Assembly: GCF_051020955.1 (NCBI RefSeq) | Contig: NW_027476310.1 | Location: 248,001 to 312,000, forward strand | DNA from: Megalopta genalis | Lineage: Eukaryota; Arthropoda; Insecta; Hymenoptera; Halictidae | Length of the DNA stretch: 64,000 nt | Direction of reading: 5' to 3' | Shown: positions 51,301-61,150 of the stretch, piece after piece | Layout: every line of letters starts with the position of its first letter | Position numbering within the stretch: position 1 is the first letter of the stretch | Position numbers and translations under genes: made by a program | The notes under the pieces: model-generated | The model's input: the letters and a program-made list of their open reading frames with translations, nothing else | Databases searched by the model: none | What the model was told of the DNA's origin: nothing

Positions 51301-52257
51301 TTTGATGACCCCGTGATGTGGAAGATAGTATCCTTGGTGAGATATCTGCACTTCGGACATGTGGCCAAGATCGAGATATTCTTGAATGATTGATTGGTAC
51401 TGCTGTTTGAAGTCTGGATCGCGTTTGAATTTCCGTTCTAATGAGATGAGACGCTTCAGTGCTTGCGTCTTGGATTCACCCAGCTTGTCCTTGTTTTCGT
51501 TAAATGGAAGTGCGACAACATATCTACCTTCTGTGTTTCTTGTAACGGTATTCTGAAAATGTTGTTCGCACGTCGATTCTGATTTGGATAGATGCTGAGA
51601 TTGCGGACCTTCTTCGATTTCCCAGAAACGTGCTAGCTCGCGTTGTAGTGCCGTTGTTGTATGGCATGTGACCTTCTGCCTTGGTTGTGCTGTTGGCACA
51701 CTGCCTCCGATGACCCATCCAAGCATTGTCTTTTGGAGGAAAAGATCTGGGCCGTCTGGTTGAGAAAGATCAATTTGCCCTACGCATAATATCGATAGCG
51801 CTGTTCCAGCCCCCAGTAATATGTCGATTGGTGCTGGTCGATGGAACGTTGAGTCGGCGAGCTCGATGTTGCGAGGGATTCTGAGCATTGTGCGGTCGAC
51901 TGTCTGGTCTGGTACTAATGGAGCGATGTTTGGTACGATCAAAAATGTAAGGGTTCGATGATAATTGCTGACCTTAGATTGAATGTTTGCCCTAATGGTA
52001 TGGTTAGATATGGTCGACAGCGCATTGAGAGCGCCCACAGAGATGGTGCATCGATCTTGCGGCAAACGGAGCCTCTTGGCTAGATCTTCTGTCATAAAAT
52101 TGGTGGTGGAGCAAGTGTCAACTAAGGCACGGCATGGTATTATGTTCTGATCGACATCGGCGACATTAATCTGAGCTGTGACTAATAATTCGTTGGTGTC
52201 GGAATTTATTATGAAGGTGTGTGTCTGGATGGGTCTTGGGATTTTCTGCGATGGTAG
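48307..52257 (-). CDS. pol: BEL/Pao Pol polyprotein (PR-RT-RNase H-IN-DUF5641)
   Basis: Open frame directly after the gag TGA, in the same frame, to TAG at 48307-48309. The first ATG is at 52093-52095, giving 1262 residues, but the retropepsin motif LVDTCST lies upstream of it (Asp codon 52117-52119), so that ATG is not the natural start. Numbering from that Met: reverse transcriptase about 215-450 with catalytic D320 and YVDD 395-398; RNase H about 560-700 with D571, E615, D645 and D691; integrase zinc finger H869, H874, C904, C907; integrase core D939, D1005, E1059; DUF5641 about 1130-1235. All expected catalytic residues are present, so the enzymes look intact. The protease has DTC where DTG is usual. 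Expression most likely depends on readthrough of the gag stop. Confidence 0.95.
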   Translation of the reverse strand, partial: LPSQKIPRPIQTHTFIINSDTNELLVTAQINVADVDQNIIPCRALVDTCSTTNFMTEDLAKRLRLPQDRCTISVGALNALSTISNHTIRANIQSKVSNYHRTLTFLIVPNIAPLVPDQTVDRTMLRIPRNIELADSTFHRPAPIDILLGAGTALSILCVGQIDLSQPDGPDLFLQKTMLGWVIGGSVPTAQPRQKVTCHTTTALQRELARFWEIEEGPQSQHLSKSESTCEQHFQNTVTRNTEGRYVVALPFNENKDKLGESKTQALKRLISLERKFKRDPDFKQQYQSIIQEYLDLGHMSEVQISHQGYYLPHHGVIKMSSDTTKLRVVFDGSAITSTGFSLNDTLHIGPKIQDDLFYILLRFRIHQYVIIGDIEKMYRQFLVRPEDRRYQRILWRDTDNCVKTYELNTVTFGLSAAPYLAIRCLQQVAQDEGHRFPSAAKILQQDFYVDDALTGASTIQEALASRNELIQLLRLSGLNIRKWASNNQELLSGLSDQNINQKLHLGESSTIKTLGIVWYSVEDSIAYTVKPLTHASRVTKRLISSEIAKVYDPLGLLGPVIIVVKILLQKIWTLKVDWDESLPMSLHTEWTRYYTQLPLLNNVTFNRKTVITAASTIQLHGFCDASEKAYGACVYLRSTDAEGQTQVELLAAKSKVAPLKSQSIPRLELCGALLLSSLINTIHKALHIHIDRTILWTDSTIVLHWLNSSPHTLKTFVANRVSEIQSKTKIEEWRHVSSADNPADLISRGQSIEEFLRPSIWCNGPTWLHQDESYWPNGKLVPVLDDSEQRVAVCLAMTTIDASLLERFSSWSRLLRVVAWCLRWKPGRMTKGTLQATELARARTTVIKLLQRSYFADEFHLIRQHRHHKITGKLARLHPFIDQDGILRVGGRLRNSTLTFTQKHPIILPKSHTTNLIIQNEHIIHMHAGTQATLYATRRAYWPIDGRSQVWKTIRSCVRCCRANPPHANYVMGDLPKARVTESRPFTNVGVDYCGPFFVKERTYRNQRRINVYVAVFVCLAVKAVHLELVGDLTSEAFVAALGRFIARPGFCKNLYSDNGSNFIGANNEFKELRELLRSDNHYNNVASFLADRSINWHFIPPQAPHFGGLWEAAVKSFKKHLKRVMGAELFTFENLNTLIINIEAILNSRPLTPISSEPNDLLVLTPGHFLIGDALTSLREHELTDVPSNRLSGWQRIQQLKQHFWKCWHIEYLKELTSRSKWFKGDHQITENSIVLLREDHVPSMQWPLGRVIKVHPGSDGIIRTVTVKTATNVFDRSIKKLVPLPIQPDDDNQGRSRSSTEDDQPGNVTFSNS

Positions 52258-52260
52258 TCA
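52255..52260 (-). promoter_or_regulatory. putative stop-codon readthrough site TGA CTA between gag and pol
   Basis: On the minus strand the gag frame reads ACA TGA CTA CCA and the pol frame continues without a shift. UGA followed by CUA is the best-known leaky stop context in animal cells and RNA viruses. The distances 53601-52260 (1341) and 52260-52095 (165) are both multiples of 3, confirming one frame. The alternative is a nonsense mutation in an originally fused gag-pol ORF, the usual BEL/Pao arrangement. Confidence 0.65.
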
Positions 52261-53601
52261 TGTGGGCCTTGGTTTCTCGTCGGTTGCTGCCTTGTCTTGA
52301 AGTGATGTGGGGATGGGCGGATCGTGTGTTGAGCTTGGTGGAGTGACAGTTCGTTCACGTGTTGAATGTTCTTGTCGGTGTAGGAGAGTGTGGTATCGTT
52401 GTTGGCATATTCGGCAATGAAACTTCGATCGACATACACTGGACGTGTGTCCGTTACCCAGGCAGTTTTGACATAGTGCGGCCTCAGCAACGGCCTTCAT
52501 TCGCTCATTGACGGACAATACATTAAACGCTTCGCAGTTCCCGATTCTGTGGCTCCCTTCACAGATTGAGCATTGGAATGTGTTTGTGGTGACGTAAGTT
52601 TGAACGCGCGGAAATCCCCGGTTAGGTACTCGTGAGTTCTCTGATGACAATGTTTGGCGTCCGGTCGAAACACGTATCCCGGGCGCGGATGCAACCCTGT
52701 CAAAAGCTGCAGGTGAGCAATTTGCTCGTTTCTGGAGGAACTCGATCAGATGCTCGTACGAAGGCATTTTTTTATCGGGTAGTGTAAGTTCCCATTGCCA
52801 GATGGTATCGGGATTCAGTTTCGCGAGAACAATTGAAATTAGGAGAGTGTTCCAGGATGTCACGGGTTCTCCGAGATTCTGCAACGCCCGCAGATGTTGC
52901 TTCAAACAGTCTAATAAATCTCCCAGTGCTTGCGGTGTGTCTTTCGCTAGTTTCGGAATCTCCTGAATAGCGTTGCAATGTCGCAGTAAGACTAGTCGCG
53001 AGCAGTCAAATTTCTCTTTCAATATCGCGATCGCGTCAAGATAATTAGCATCTGTGGTGTTGTGAGATTGAATGCATGCCGCGGCTTTGCCGGTAAGGGT
53101 CGAACGCAGGTATTGTAATTTCTGAACCGGAGAAAGACTCTCATTGCGATCAATCATTGAAGTGAACAGATCGTAAAATGACGCCCACCTTTCAATAGAA
53201 CCATCGAACGTGGGTAGCCGCATTTCAGGTAACTTTATCGCCATCGGACCCGATATGGTAGGAGCAGGTGAATTAGTGACTTGGTCACGTGGAACATCTT
53301 GCGGTTGAATTGCTTCACGCATTCGTTTTGCTCTGCCATGTGTTGCAAAATATTTTGCTTGAATTTCAAACTTGCGGTCGTCTTCGGATTCAGGATCTTC
53401 GAGGTCTTCTAGAAGGAACTCGTAATCCTTCCATGCCTTCTCTACTGAGTTTGTATAAAAGTCGAGGACGTGTTTTTCTAGATTACCGGTTTGTTCGCTA
53501 TTGTCAAGGAATTTAGTGATCTCCGCGAGTTGTTTGATTATTTGATTGCGTCTGCGTCGTAGAGTGCTGGATTGAGTACCGTCGGGCTTCTGAATGGACA
53601 T
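52258..53601 (-). CDS. gag: BEL/Pao Gag polyprotein
   Basis: 447-residue Gag of the LTR retrotransposon, the structural protein that forms the virus-like particle and binds element RNA. An N-terminal basic and charged, probably helical part (1-100) is followed by a DUF1759-type capsid region (about 125-295, beginning LPTFDGSIERW). A nucleocapsid part has three zinc-binding clusters: C344/C347/H351/C356, C377/C380/H385/C390 and C396/C399/H404/H408. The ATG at 53599-53601 is the first in frame after the leader and has A at -3. The frame ends with TGA at 52258-52260 and continues open in the same frame into pol. No internal frameshift or other stop is seen. Confidence 0.93.
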   Translation of the reverse strand: MSIQKPDGTQSSTLRRRRNQIIKQLAEITKFLDNSEQTGNLEKHVLDFYTNSVEKAWKDYEFLLEDLEDPESEDDRKFEIQAKYFATHGRAKRMREAIQPQDVPRDQVTNSPAPTISGPMAIKLPEMRLPTFDGSIERWASFYDLFTSMIDRNESLSPVQKLQYLRSTLTGKAAACIQSHNTTDANYLDAIAILKEKFDCSRLVLLRHCNAIQEIPKLAKDTPQALGDLLDCLKQHLRALQNLGEPVTSWNTLLISIVLAKLNPDTIWQWELTLPDKKMPSYEHLIEFLQKRANCSPAAFDRVASAPGIRVSTGRQTLSSENSRVPNRGFPRVQTYVTTNTFQCSICEGSHRIGNCEAFNVLSVNERMKAVAEAALCQNCLGNGHTSSVCRSKFHCRICQQRYHTLLHRQEHSTRERTVTPPSSTHDPPIPTSLQDKAATDEKPRPT

Positions 53602-53806
53602 GATGGTAATGGGAGCGCGACACGGGAATCAGTGATACTCTAAACAAGCCTACCTTTACGGAGTGAGGACGCCAGGAAGGTTGAACTCCGGTGATGTCAC
53701 GAAGTCCTGTCGTCTTGAAAAGAGATGCTCGGGTGGACGTCCGTTGTGGTGGCACTGATTCAACCGGGATGCTGTGTTTGATGTGTTTGTTGTAGGAACG
53801 CTCACA
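53602..53806 (-). other. BEL/Pao 5' leader
   Basis: About 205 bases between primer binding site and the gag ATG, with no long ORF in the gag frame. It would hold packaging signals. The gag ATG is preceded by ACCATC, placing an A at -3, a good eukaryotic start context. Confidence 0.7.
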
Positions 53807-53823
53807 TCCGGCTCGAAGGACCA
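53807..53823 (-). other. primer binding site, tRNA-Tyr
   Basis: On the minus strand TGGTCCTTCGAGCCGGA lies one base inside the 5' LTR. It is the exact complement of the 17-nt 3' end (including CCA) of eukaryotic tRNA-Tyr, whose acceptor stem begins CCTTCGA. The identification is from knowledge of the tRNA sequence and was not searched. Confidence 0.85.
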
Positions 53824-53824
53824 A

Positions 53825-54459
53825 TGTTTTTCGCGCACCGACACTGCGACCGTTGTTCGGTCTACGGGGGTTGTAAATTCCCGATTCTAATTGACAATGT
53901 GGTTCGCGATGCTCTGTGTCCACTTAAAGTAACAGAGCTGGTAATGATTGTTGATGACTATGTTTTTCTGCGTTTTTCTGTCCGCGCCCCGACTGGTCGC
54001 GTTATTTTATATCGGTCACCCCCGTTTGAGATCCCTGAAGGAACCTCCACCTCCACGCCGGGACGCACTGATTGGTTTTTCTCGAAGATTGCGATTTTCC
54101 AATCAGTGTCCTCTAAGCTTTTCGTCACCACCCTCTCGTATCGTCCTACACGAGCCTTGTCTAGGAGAGGGGGGTGTTGCGTAGTTGCGTGGTCGGGAGG
54201 TACCCTGGGGCCTGAGATATCGTCCCCGCGACGGTTGGGACTAAACTTTCTCAAGACCCGTTAAATTCTCAAATTTACGACGGGGTTGTTTTTTCGGACC
54301 TTTCGTGCCTACGATGCGTCGCGGTCATTAAAGAGACGGAAAACCCTGCACCGATGTTCTGCAGATGGAAAAAAGGATTCCGTCTCTTTGTGATCCTCGC
54401 TGGTCCACGCCATAAACTTTCGCGAAAGCGGCGTACGGGAGGTCCTACAGAACGGAACA
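53825..54459 (-). repeat. 5' LTR of BEL/Pao element
   Basis: 635-bp LTR, upstream in the element's own orientation. It contains a TATA-like box and two perfect inverted repeats, as in the 3' LTR. Compared with the 3' LTR it has a 6-bp insertion (TGCGAC near 53845), one T fewer in a T-run, and eight substitutions. Confidence 0.94.
54004..54011 (-). promoter_or_regulatory. TATA-like box in BEL/Pao 5' LTR
   Basis: On the minus strand the LTR reads GATATAAAATAACG. TATAAAAT at 54004-54011 is about 450 bp into the LTR, upstream of the gag leader. The 3' LTR has the same box at 47700-47707. It probably marks the element promoter; no experimental support is available here. Confidence 0.5.
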
Positions 54460-57055
54460 CAGCTTCAAATCCGTGCGAAACAAATGATTTACCTTCAAAT
54501 ACTTGCGGTATCAATGAAACAGCTTTAAATGCAGGCGAAACAAACGAGTCAGTTTCAAATCCAAGAGAAACACATGATGTAGCTTCAAAACGATGCGAAA
54601 CACATTGTTTAGCTTCATATTCTTGCCAAACAAATGGGTTATCTGCAAATACTTGTGATATTCATGATTTAACTTCGACTGCATGCGAAACAAACGAGTT
54701 AACTTCAAATCCATGCGAAACACATGATTTAGCTTCAAATCAATGCGGAACACATGATTTGGCTGCAAATCAAAGCGAAGTAGAAGGCTTACCTTCAAAT
54801 CCATGCGAATCAAATGGTTTAGCTTCAAATACTTGTGATATACATGATTTCGCATCAACTGCATGCGAAACAAATGAGGTAACATCAAACACTTACGATA
54901 TAAGTGATATAGATTCAACTGCTGGCGAAACAAACAGGATAGCTTCAAATCCAGCGAAGTAAATGATTTTACTTCAAGTACTTGCGATTCAAGCGAGATA
55001 GCTTCAATATGCAGGCGAAACACACCAGTTAGCTTCAGTTCCATCCGAAACACATGATTTAGTTTAAAATTCATGCGAAACACATGGATTAGCTTCAAAT
55101 TCGCGCGAAACACATGATTTAGTTTCAAATCAATGTGAAGTAGAAAGCGTAGTTTCAAATCCATGCGACTCAAGTGATTTAGCTTCAAATAGTTGTGATA
55201 TACGTGACATAGCTTCAAATGCAAGCGATCCAAACGAGTTTTCTTCAAATCCATGCGAAACACATGACTTAGCTTCAAATCCATGCGAAACACATGATTT
55301 AGCTTCAAACCAATGCGAAGTAGAAGGCTTAGCTTCAAATCCAAGCGATGCACATGATTTAGCTTCAAATCAATGCGAAGTAGAAGGCGTAGCTTCAAAT
55401 CCATGCGAAACAAATGGTTTAGCTACAAGAATTTGTGATATACATGATTGAGCTTCAACTACATGCGGAACAAACGAGTTAGGTTCAAATCCAAGCGAAA
55501 CATATGATTTAGCTTCAAATCAATGTGATGTAGAAGGTTTGGCTTCAAATCCAAGCGACACAAATGAATTACCATCAAATACTTGCGGTATTATAGAAAC
55601 AGCTTCAAATGCAGGCGAAATAAATGAGTTACCTTCAAATACTTGCGATATGAATGAAATAGCTTAAAATGCAGGCGATGCAAACGAGTTAGACTCAAAT
55701 CCATGCGAAACACATGATTTATCTTCAAAACAATGCGAAGTAGTACGCTTAGATTCAAATCCATGCGAAAAAAAATGGATTAGATTCAAATATTTGCGCT
55801 ATACATGATTTATCTTCAACTGCATGCGAAACAAACGAGCTAGCTTCAAATCCATCGAAACACATGATTTAGCTTCAAATCAATGCGAAGTAGAAGGTTT
55901 AGTTTCAAATCCATGCGGAACACATGATTTAGCTTAAAATTCATGCGAAACACATGGATTTGATTCAAATTCGTGCGAAACAAATAATTTAGCTTCAGAT
56001 ACTTGTGGTATACATGATTTAGTATCAACTGCATGCGAATAATTCGAGTTAGCTTTAAATCCAAGTGAAACATATGATTTAGCTTCAAATCAATGCGAAG
56101 TAGAAAGCATAGCTTCAAATCCATGCGAAACGAATGATTTATCTTCAAATACTTGCAAATATAAGGGATACAGATTCAAAAGCATGCGAAACAAACGAGT
56201 TAGCTTCAAATGAAAGCGACACACAAGATTTTGCAGCAAATCAATGAGAAGTAGAAGGCTTAGCTTGAAATCCATGCGACACAAATGTTTTAGCTTCAAA
56301 TACTTGCGATATAAATGATATAGCATCAAATGCAGGCGAAACAAACGAGTTACCTTCAAATTTAAGCGAAACACATGATTTACCTTCAAATTAATGCAAA
56401 GTAGAAGACTTATCTTCAAAGCCATGCGACACAAATGATTTAGCTTCAAATACTTGCGATATAATTGATATAGCTTCAAATGCAGGCGAAACAAACGAGT
56501 TAGTATCAAATCCATGCGAAACACATGATTTAGCTTCACATACTTGCGATATAAATGATATAGCTTCAAATGCAGGCGAAACAAACGAGTTAGCTTCAAA
56601 TCCAAGCGAAACACATGGTTTAGTTTCAAATCAATGCGAAGTAGAAGGCTTATCCACAAAGCCATGCGACACAAATGATTTAGCTTCAAATACTTGCGAC
56701 ATAATTGATAAAGCTTCAAATGCAGGCGAAACAAACGAGTTAGCTTCAAATCCAAGCGAAACACATGATTTAGTTTCAAATTAATGCGAAGTAGAAGGCT
56801 TAGCTTTAAATCCATGCGACACAAATGATTTAGCTTCACATACTTGCGATATAAATGATATAGCTTCAAATGCAGGCGAAACAAACGAGTTACCTTCAAA
56901 TCCAAGTGAAACCTTCAAATACTTGCGATAGATAAGTGATATTAGTGATATAGTTTCAATGCAGGCGAAACAAACGAGTTAGCTTCAAAGCTATGCGACA
57001 CAAATGATTTAGCTGCAAATACTTGCGATATAATTGTTATAGCATCAGATGCAGG

Positions 57056-58122
57056 CGAAACAAACGAGTTAGCTTCAAATCCAAGCGAAACACACGATTT
57101 AGTTTTAAATCAATGCGAAGTAGAATTCTAAGCTTCGAATCCATGGGAAACAAATGATTTAGCTTCACATACTTGCGATATAAATGATATGGCTTCAGAT
57201 GCAGGCGAAACAAACGAGTTACCTTCAATTCCAAGCGAAACGCATGGTTTACCTTCAAACTAATGCAAAGTAGAAGGCTTATCTTCAAAGCCATGCGACA
57301 CAAATGATTTAGCTTCAAATACTTGCGATATAATTGATATAGCTTCAAATGCAGGCGAAACAAACGAATTAGCTTCAAATCTATGCGAAACACATGATTT
57401 AGTTTCAAATGTATGTGAAGTAGAAGGCTTAACTTCAATTCCATGCGAAACAAATGATATAGCTTCACATACTTGCGATATAAATGATATAGCTTCAAGT
57501 GCAGGCGAAACTAACGAGTTACCTTCAAATCTAAGCGAAACGCATGATTTACCTTCAAATTAATGCAAAGTAGAAGGCTTATCTTCAAAGCCATGCGACG
57601 CAAATGATTTAGCTTCAAATTCTTGCGATATAATTGATATAGCTTCAAATGCAGGCGAAACAAACGAATTAGCTTCAAATCTGTGCGATACACATGATTT
57701 AGCTTCAAATTCATGCGAAACACATGGTTTAGCTTCATGTTCTTGCGAAACAAATGGTTTAGATTCAGATACTTGTGATAAACGTGATTTAGCATCAGAT
57801 GCAGGCGAAACTAACGAGTTACCTTCAAATCTAAGCGAAACGCATGATTTACCTTCAAATTTATGCAAAGTAGAAGGCTTATCTTCAAAGCCATGCGACG
57901 CAAATGATTTAGCTTCAAATACTTGCGATATAATTGATATAGCTTCAAATGCAGGCGAAACAAACGAATTAGCTTCAAATCTATGCGAAACACATGATTT
58001 AGTTTCAAATGAATGTGAAGTAGAAGGCTTAGCTTCAAATCCATGTGAAACAAATGATATAGTTTCACATACTTGCGATATAAATGATATAGCTTCAAGT
58101 GCAGGCGAAACAAACGAGTTAC
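57056..58122 (+). repeat. 1.07-kb duplication, left copy (offset 3028)
   Basis: Matches 60084-61150 at an offset of 3028, including the rare AGTAGAATTCTAAGC monomer (57119 and 60147) and the CATGTTCTTGCG monomer. Divergence begins where this copy has TTACCTTC and the other has TTAGCTTC. Confidence 0.75.
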
Positions 58123-60083
58123 CTTCAAATCCGAGCGAAAAACATGATTTACCTTCAAATTAATGCAAAGCGGAAGGCTTATCTTCAAAGCCATGCGACA
58201 CAAATGATTTAGCTTCAAATTCTTGCGATATAATTGATATAGCTTCAAATGCAGGCGAAACAAACGAATTAGCTTCAAATCTGTGCGATACACATGATTT
58301 AGCTTCAAATTCATGCGAAACACATGGTTTAGCTTCATATTCTTGCGAAACAAATGGTTTAGATTCAGATACTTGTGATAAACGTGATTTAGCATCAGAT
58401 GCAGGAGAAACAAACGAGTTAGTTTCAAATCCATGCGAAACACATGATTTAGCTTAAAATTCATGCGAAACAAATGAATTAGCTACAAATACTTGCGATA
58501 TAAGTGATACAACTGCAAATGCAGGCAAATCAAACGAGTTAGCTTCAAATCCATGTGGAACACATGATTTAGCTTCAAATCAATGCGGAGCACATGGTTT
58601 AGGTTCATATTCTTGCGAAACAAATGATTTAGCTTCAAATACTTGCGATATAATTGATAAAGCTTCAAATGCAGGCGAAACAAACGAGTTAGCTTCAAAT
58701 CCAAGCGAAACACATGATTTAGTTTCAAATCAATGCGAAGTAGAAGGCTTAGCTTCAAATACATGCGACACAAATGATTTAGCTTCAAATACTTGAGATC
58801 GAAGTGATATTGCTTCAATGCAGACGAAACAAACGAGTTAGCTTCAAATCCATGCGACACAAATGATTTAGCTTCAAATACTTGCGATATAATTGATAAA
58901 GCTTCAAATGCAGGCGAAACAAACGAGTTAGCTTCAAATCCAAGCGAAACACATGATTTAGTTTCAAATCAATGCGAAGTAGAATTCTAAGCTTCGAATC
59001 CATGGGAAACAAATGATTTAGCTTCACATACTTGCGATATAAATGATATAGCTTCAGATGCAGGGGAAACAAACGAGTTACCTTCAATTCCAAGCGAAAC
59101 GCATGATTTACCTTCAAATTAATGCAAAGTAGAAGGCTTATCTTCAAAGCCATGCGACACAAATGATTTAGCTTCAAATACTTGCGATATAATTGATATA
59201 GCTTCAAATGCAGGCGAAACAAACGAGTTAGTATCAAATCCAAGCGAAACACATGGTTTAGTTTCAAATCAATGCGAAGTAGAAGGCTTATCCACAAAGC
59301 CATGCGACACAAATGATTTAGCTTCAAATACTTGAGATAGAAGTGATATTGCTTCAATGCAGGCGAAACAAACGAGTTAGCTTCAAATCCATGCGACACA
59401 AATGATTTAGCTTCAAATACTTGCGATATAATTGATAAAGCTTCAAATGCAGGCCAAACAAACGAGTTAGCTTCAAATCCAAGCGAAACACATGATTTAG
59501 TTTCAAATCAATGCGAAGTGGAAGGCTTAGCTTTAAATCCATGCGACACAAATGTTTTAGCTTCAAATACTTGCGATATAAATGATATAGCTTCAAATGC
59601 AGGCGAAACAAACGAGTTACCTTCAAATTTAAGCGAAACACATGATTTACCTTCAAATTAATGCAAAGTAGAAGACTTAACTTCAAAGCCATGCGACACA
59701 AATGATTTAGCTTCACATACTTGCGATATAAATGATATAGCTTCAAATGCAGGCGAAACAAACGAGTTAGCTTCAAATCCAAGCGAAACACATGGTTTAG
59801 TTTCAAATCAATGCGAAGTAGAAGGCTTATCCACAAAGCCATGCGACACAAATGATTTAGCTTCAAATACTTGCGATATAATTGATAAAGCTTCAAATGC
59901 AGGCGAAACAAACGAGTTAGCTTCAAATCCAAGCGAAACACATGATTTAGTTTCAAATCAATGCGAAGTAGAAGGCTTAGCTTTAAATCCATGCGATAAT
60001 CCATGATTTAGCTTCAAATACATGCGACACAAATGATTTAGCTTCAAATACTTGAGATAGAAGTGATATTGCTTCAATGCAGG

Positions 60084-61150
60084 CGAAACAAACGAGTTAG
60101 CTTCAAATCCAAGCGAAACACACGATTTAGTTTTAAATCAATGCGAAGTAGAATTCTAAGCTTCGAATCCATGGGAAACAAATGATTTAGCTTCACATAC
60201 TTGCGATATAAATGATATGGCTTCAGATGCAGGCGAAACAAACGAGTTACCTTCAATTCCAAGCGAAACGCATGGTTTACCTTCAAACTAATGCAAAGTA
60301 GAAGGCTTATCTTCAAAGCCATGCGACACAAATGATTTAGCTTCAAATACTTGCGATATAATTGATATAGCTTCAAATGCAGGCGAAACAAACGAATTAG
60401 CTTCAAATCTATGCGAAACACATGATTTAGTTTCAAATGTATGTGAAGTAGAAGGCTTAACTTCAATTCCATGCGAAACAAATGATATAGCTTCACATAC
60501 TTGCGATATAAATGATATAGCTTCAAGTGCAGGCGAAACTAACGAGTTACCTTCAAATCTAAGCGAAACGCATGATTTACCTTCAAATTAATGCAAAGTA
60601 GAAGGCTTATCTTCAAAGCCATGCGACGCAAATGATTTAGCTTCAAATTCTTGCGATATAATTGATATAGCTTCAAATGCAGGCGAAACAAACGAATTAG
60701 CTTCAAATCTGTGCGATACACATGATTTAGCTTCAAATTCATGCGAAACACATGGTTTAGCTTCATGTTCTTGCGAAACAAATGGTTTAGATTCAGATAC
60801 TTGTGATAAACGTGATTTAGCATCAGATGCAGGCGAAACTAACGAGTTACCTTCAAATCTAAGCGAAACGCATGATTTACCTTCAAATTTATGCAAAGTA
60901 GAAGGCTTATCTTCAAAGCCATGCGACGCAAATGATTTAGCTTCAAATACTTGCGATATAATTGATATAGCTTCAAATGCAGGCGATACAAACGAATTAG
61001 CTTCAAATCTATGCGAAACACATGATTTAGTTTCAAATGAATGTGAAGTAGAAGGCTTAGCTTCAAATCCATGCGAAACAAATGATATAGCTTCACATAC
61101 TTGCGATATAAATGATATAGCTTCAAGTGCAGGCGAAACAAACGAGTTAG
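60084..61150 (+). repeat. 1.07-kb duplication, right copy (offset 3028)
   Basis: Right copy of 57056-58122, same orientation. Few substitutions are visible, so the duplication appears recent. Confidence 0.75.

Larger units (their letters stand above)
47527..54459 (-). mobile_element. BEL/Pao LTR retrotransposon, full length
   Basis: 6933-bp element on the minus strand. It has LTRs of 635 bp (5', 53825-54459) and 630 bp (3', 47527-48156), a tRNA-Tyr primer binding site, a polypurine tract, gag and a complete pol. Both LTRs begin TG and end CA. Domain order protease, reverse transcriptase, RNase H, integrase and then DUF5641, with a DUF1759-type Gag, is the BEL/Pao signature. There is no env. 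The 5-bp flanks are CACCT (47522-47526) and CAGCT (54460-54464), a target duplication with one mismatch. Eight substitutions and two indels separate the LTRs (about 1.3%), so it is a young insertion. Apart from one TGA between gag and pol, all frames are open. Confidence 0.96.

Noticed and set aside
51524..52703. Small minus-strand ORFs overlapping pol and gag in other frames (51524-51718, 52209-52490, 52497-52703)
   Set aside because: Out-of-frame shadows of gag and pol, with no motifs of their own.
47527..54459. Endogenous retrovirus with env
   Set aside because: After DUF5641 the pol frame ends at 48307 and only 137 bases separate it from the polypurine tract, so there is no room for an env gene.
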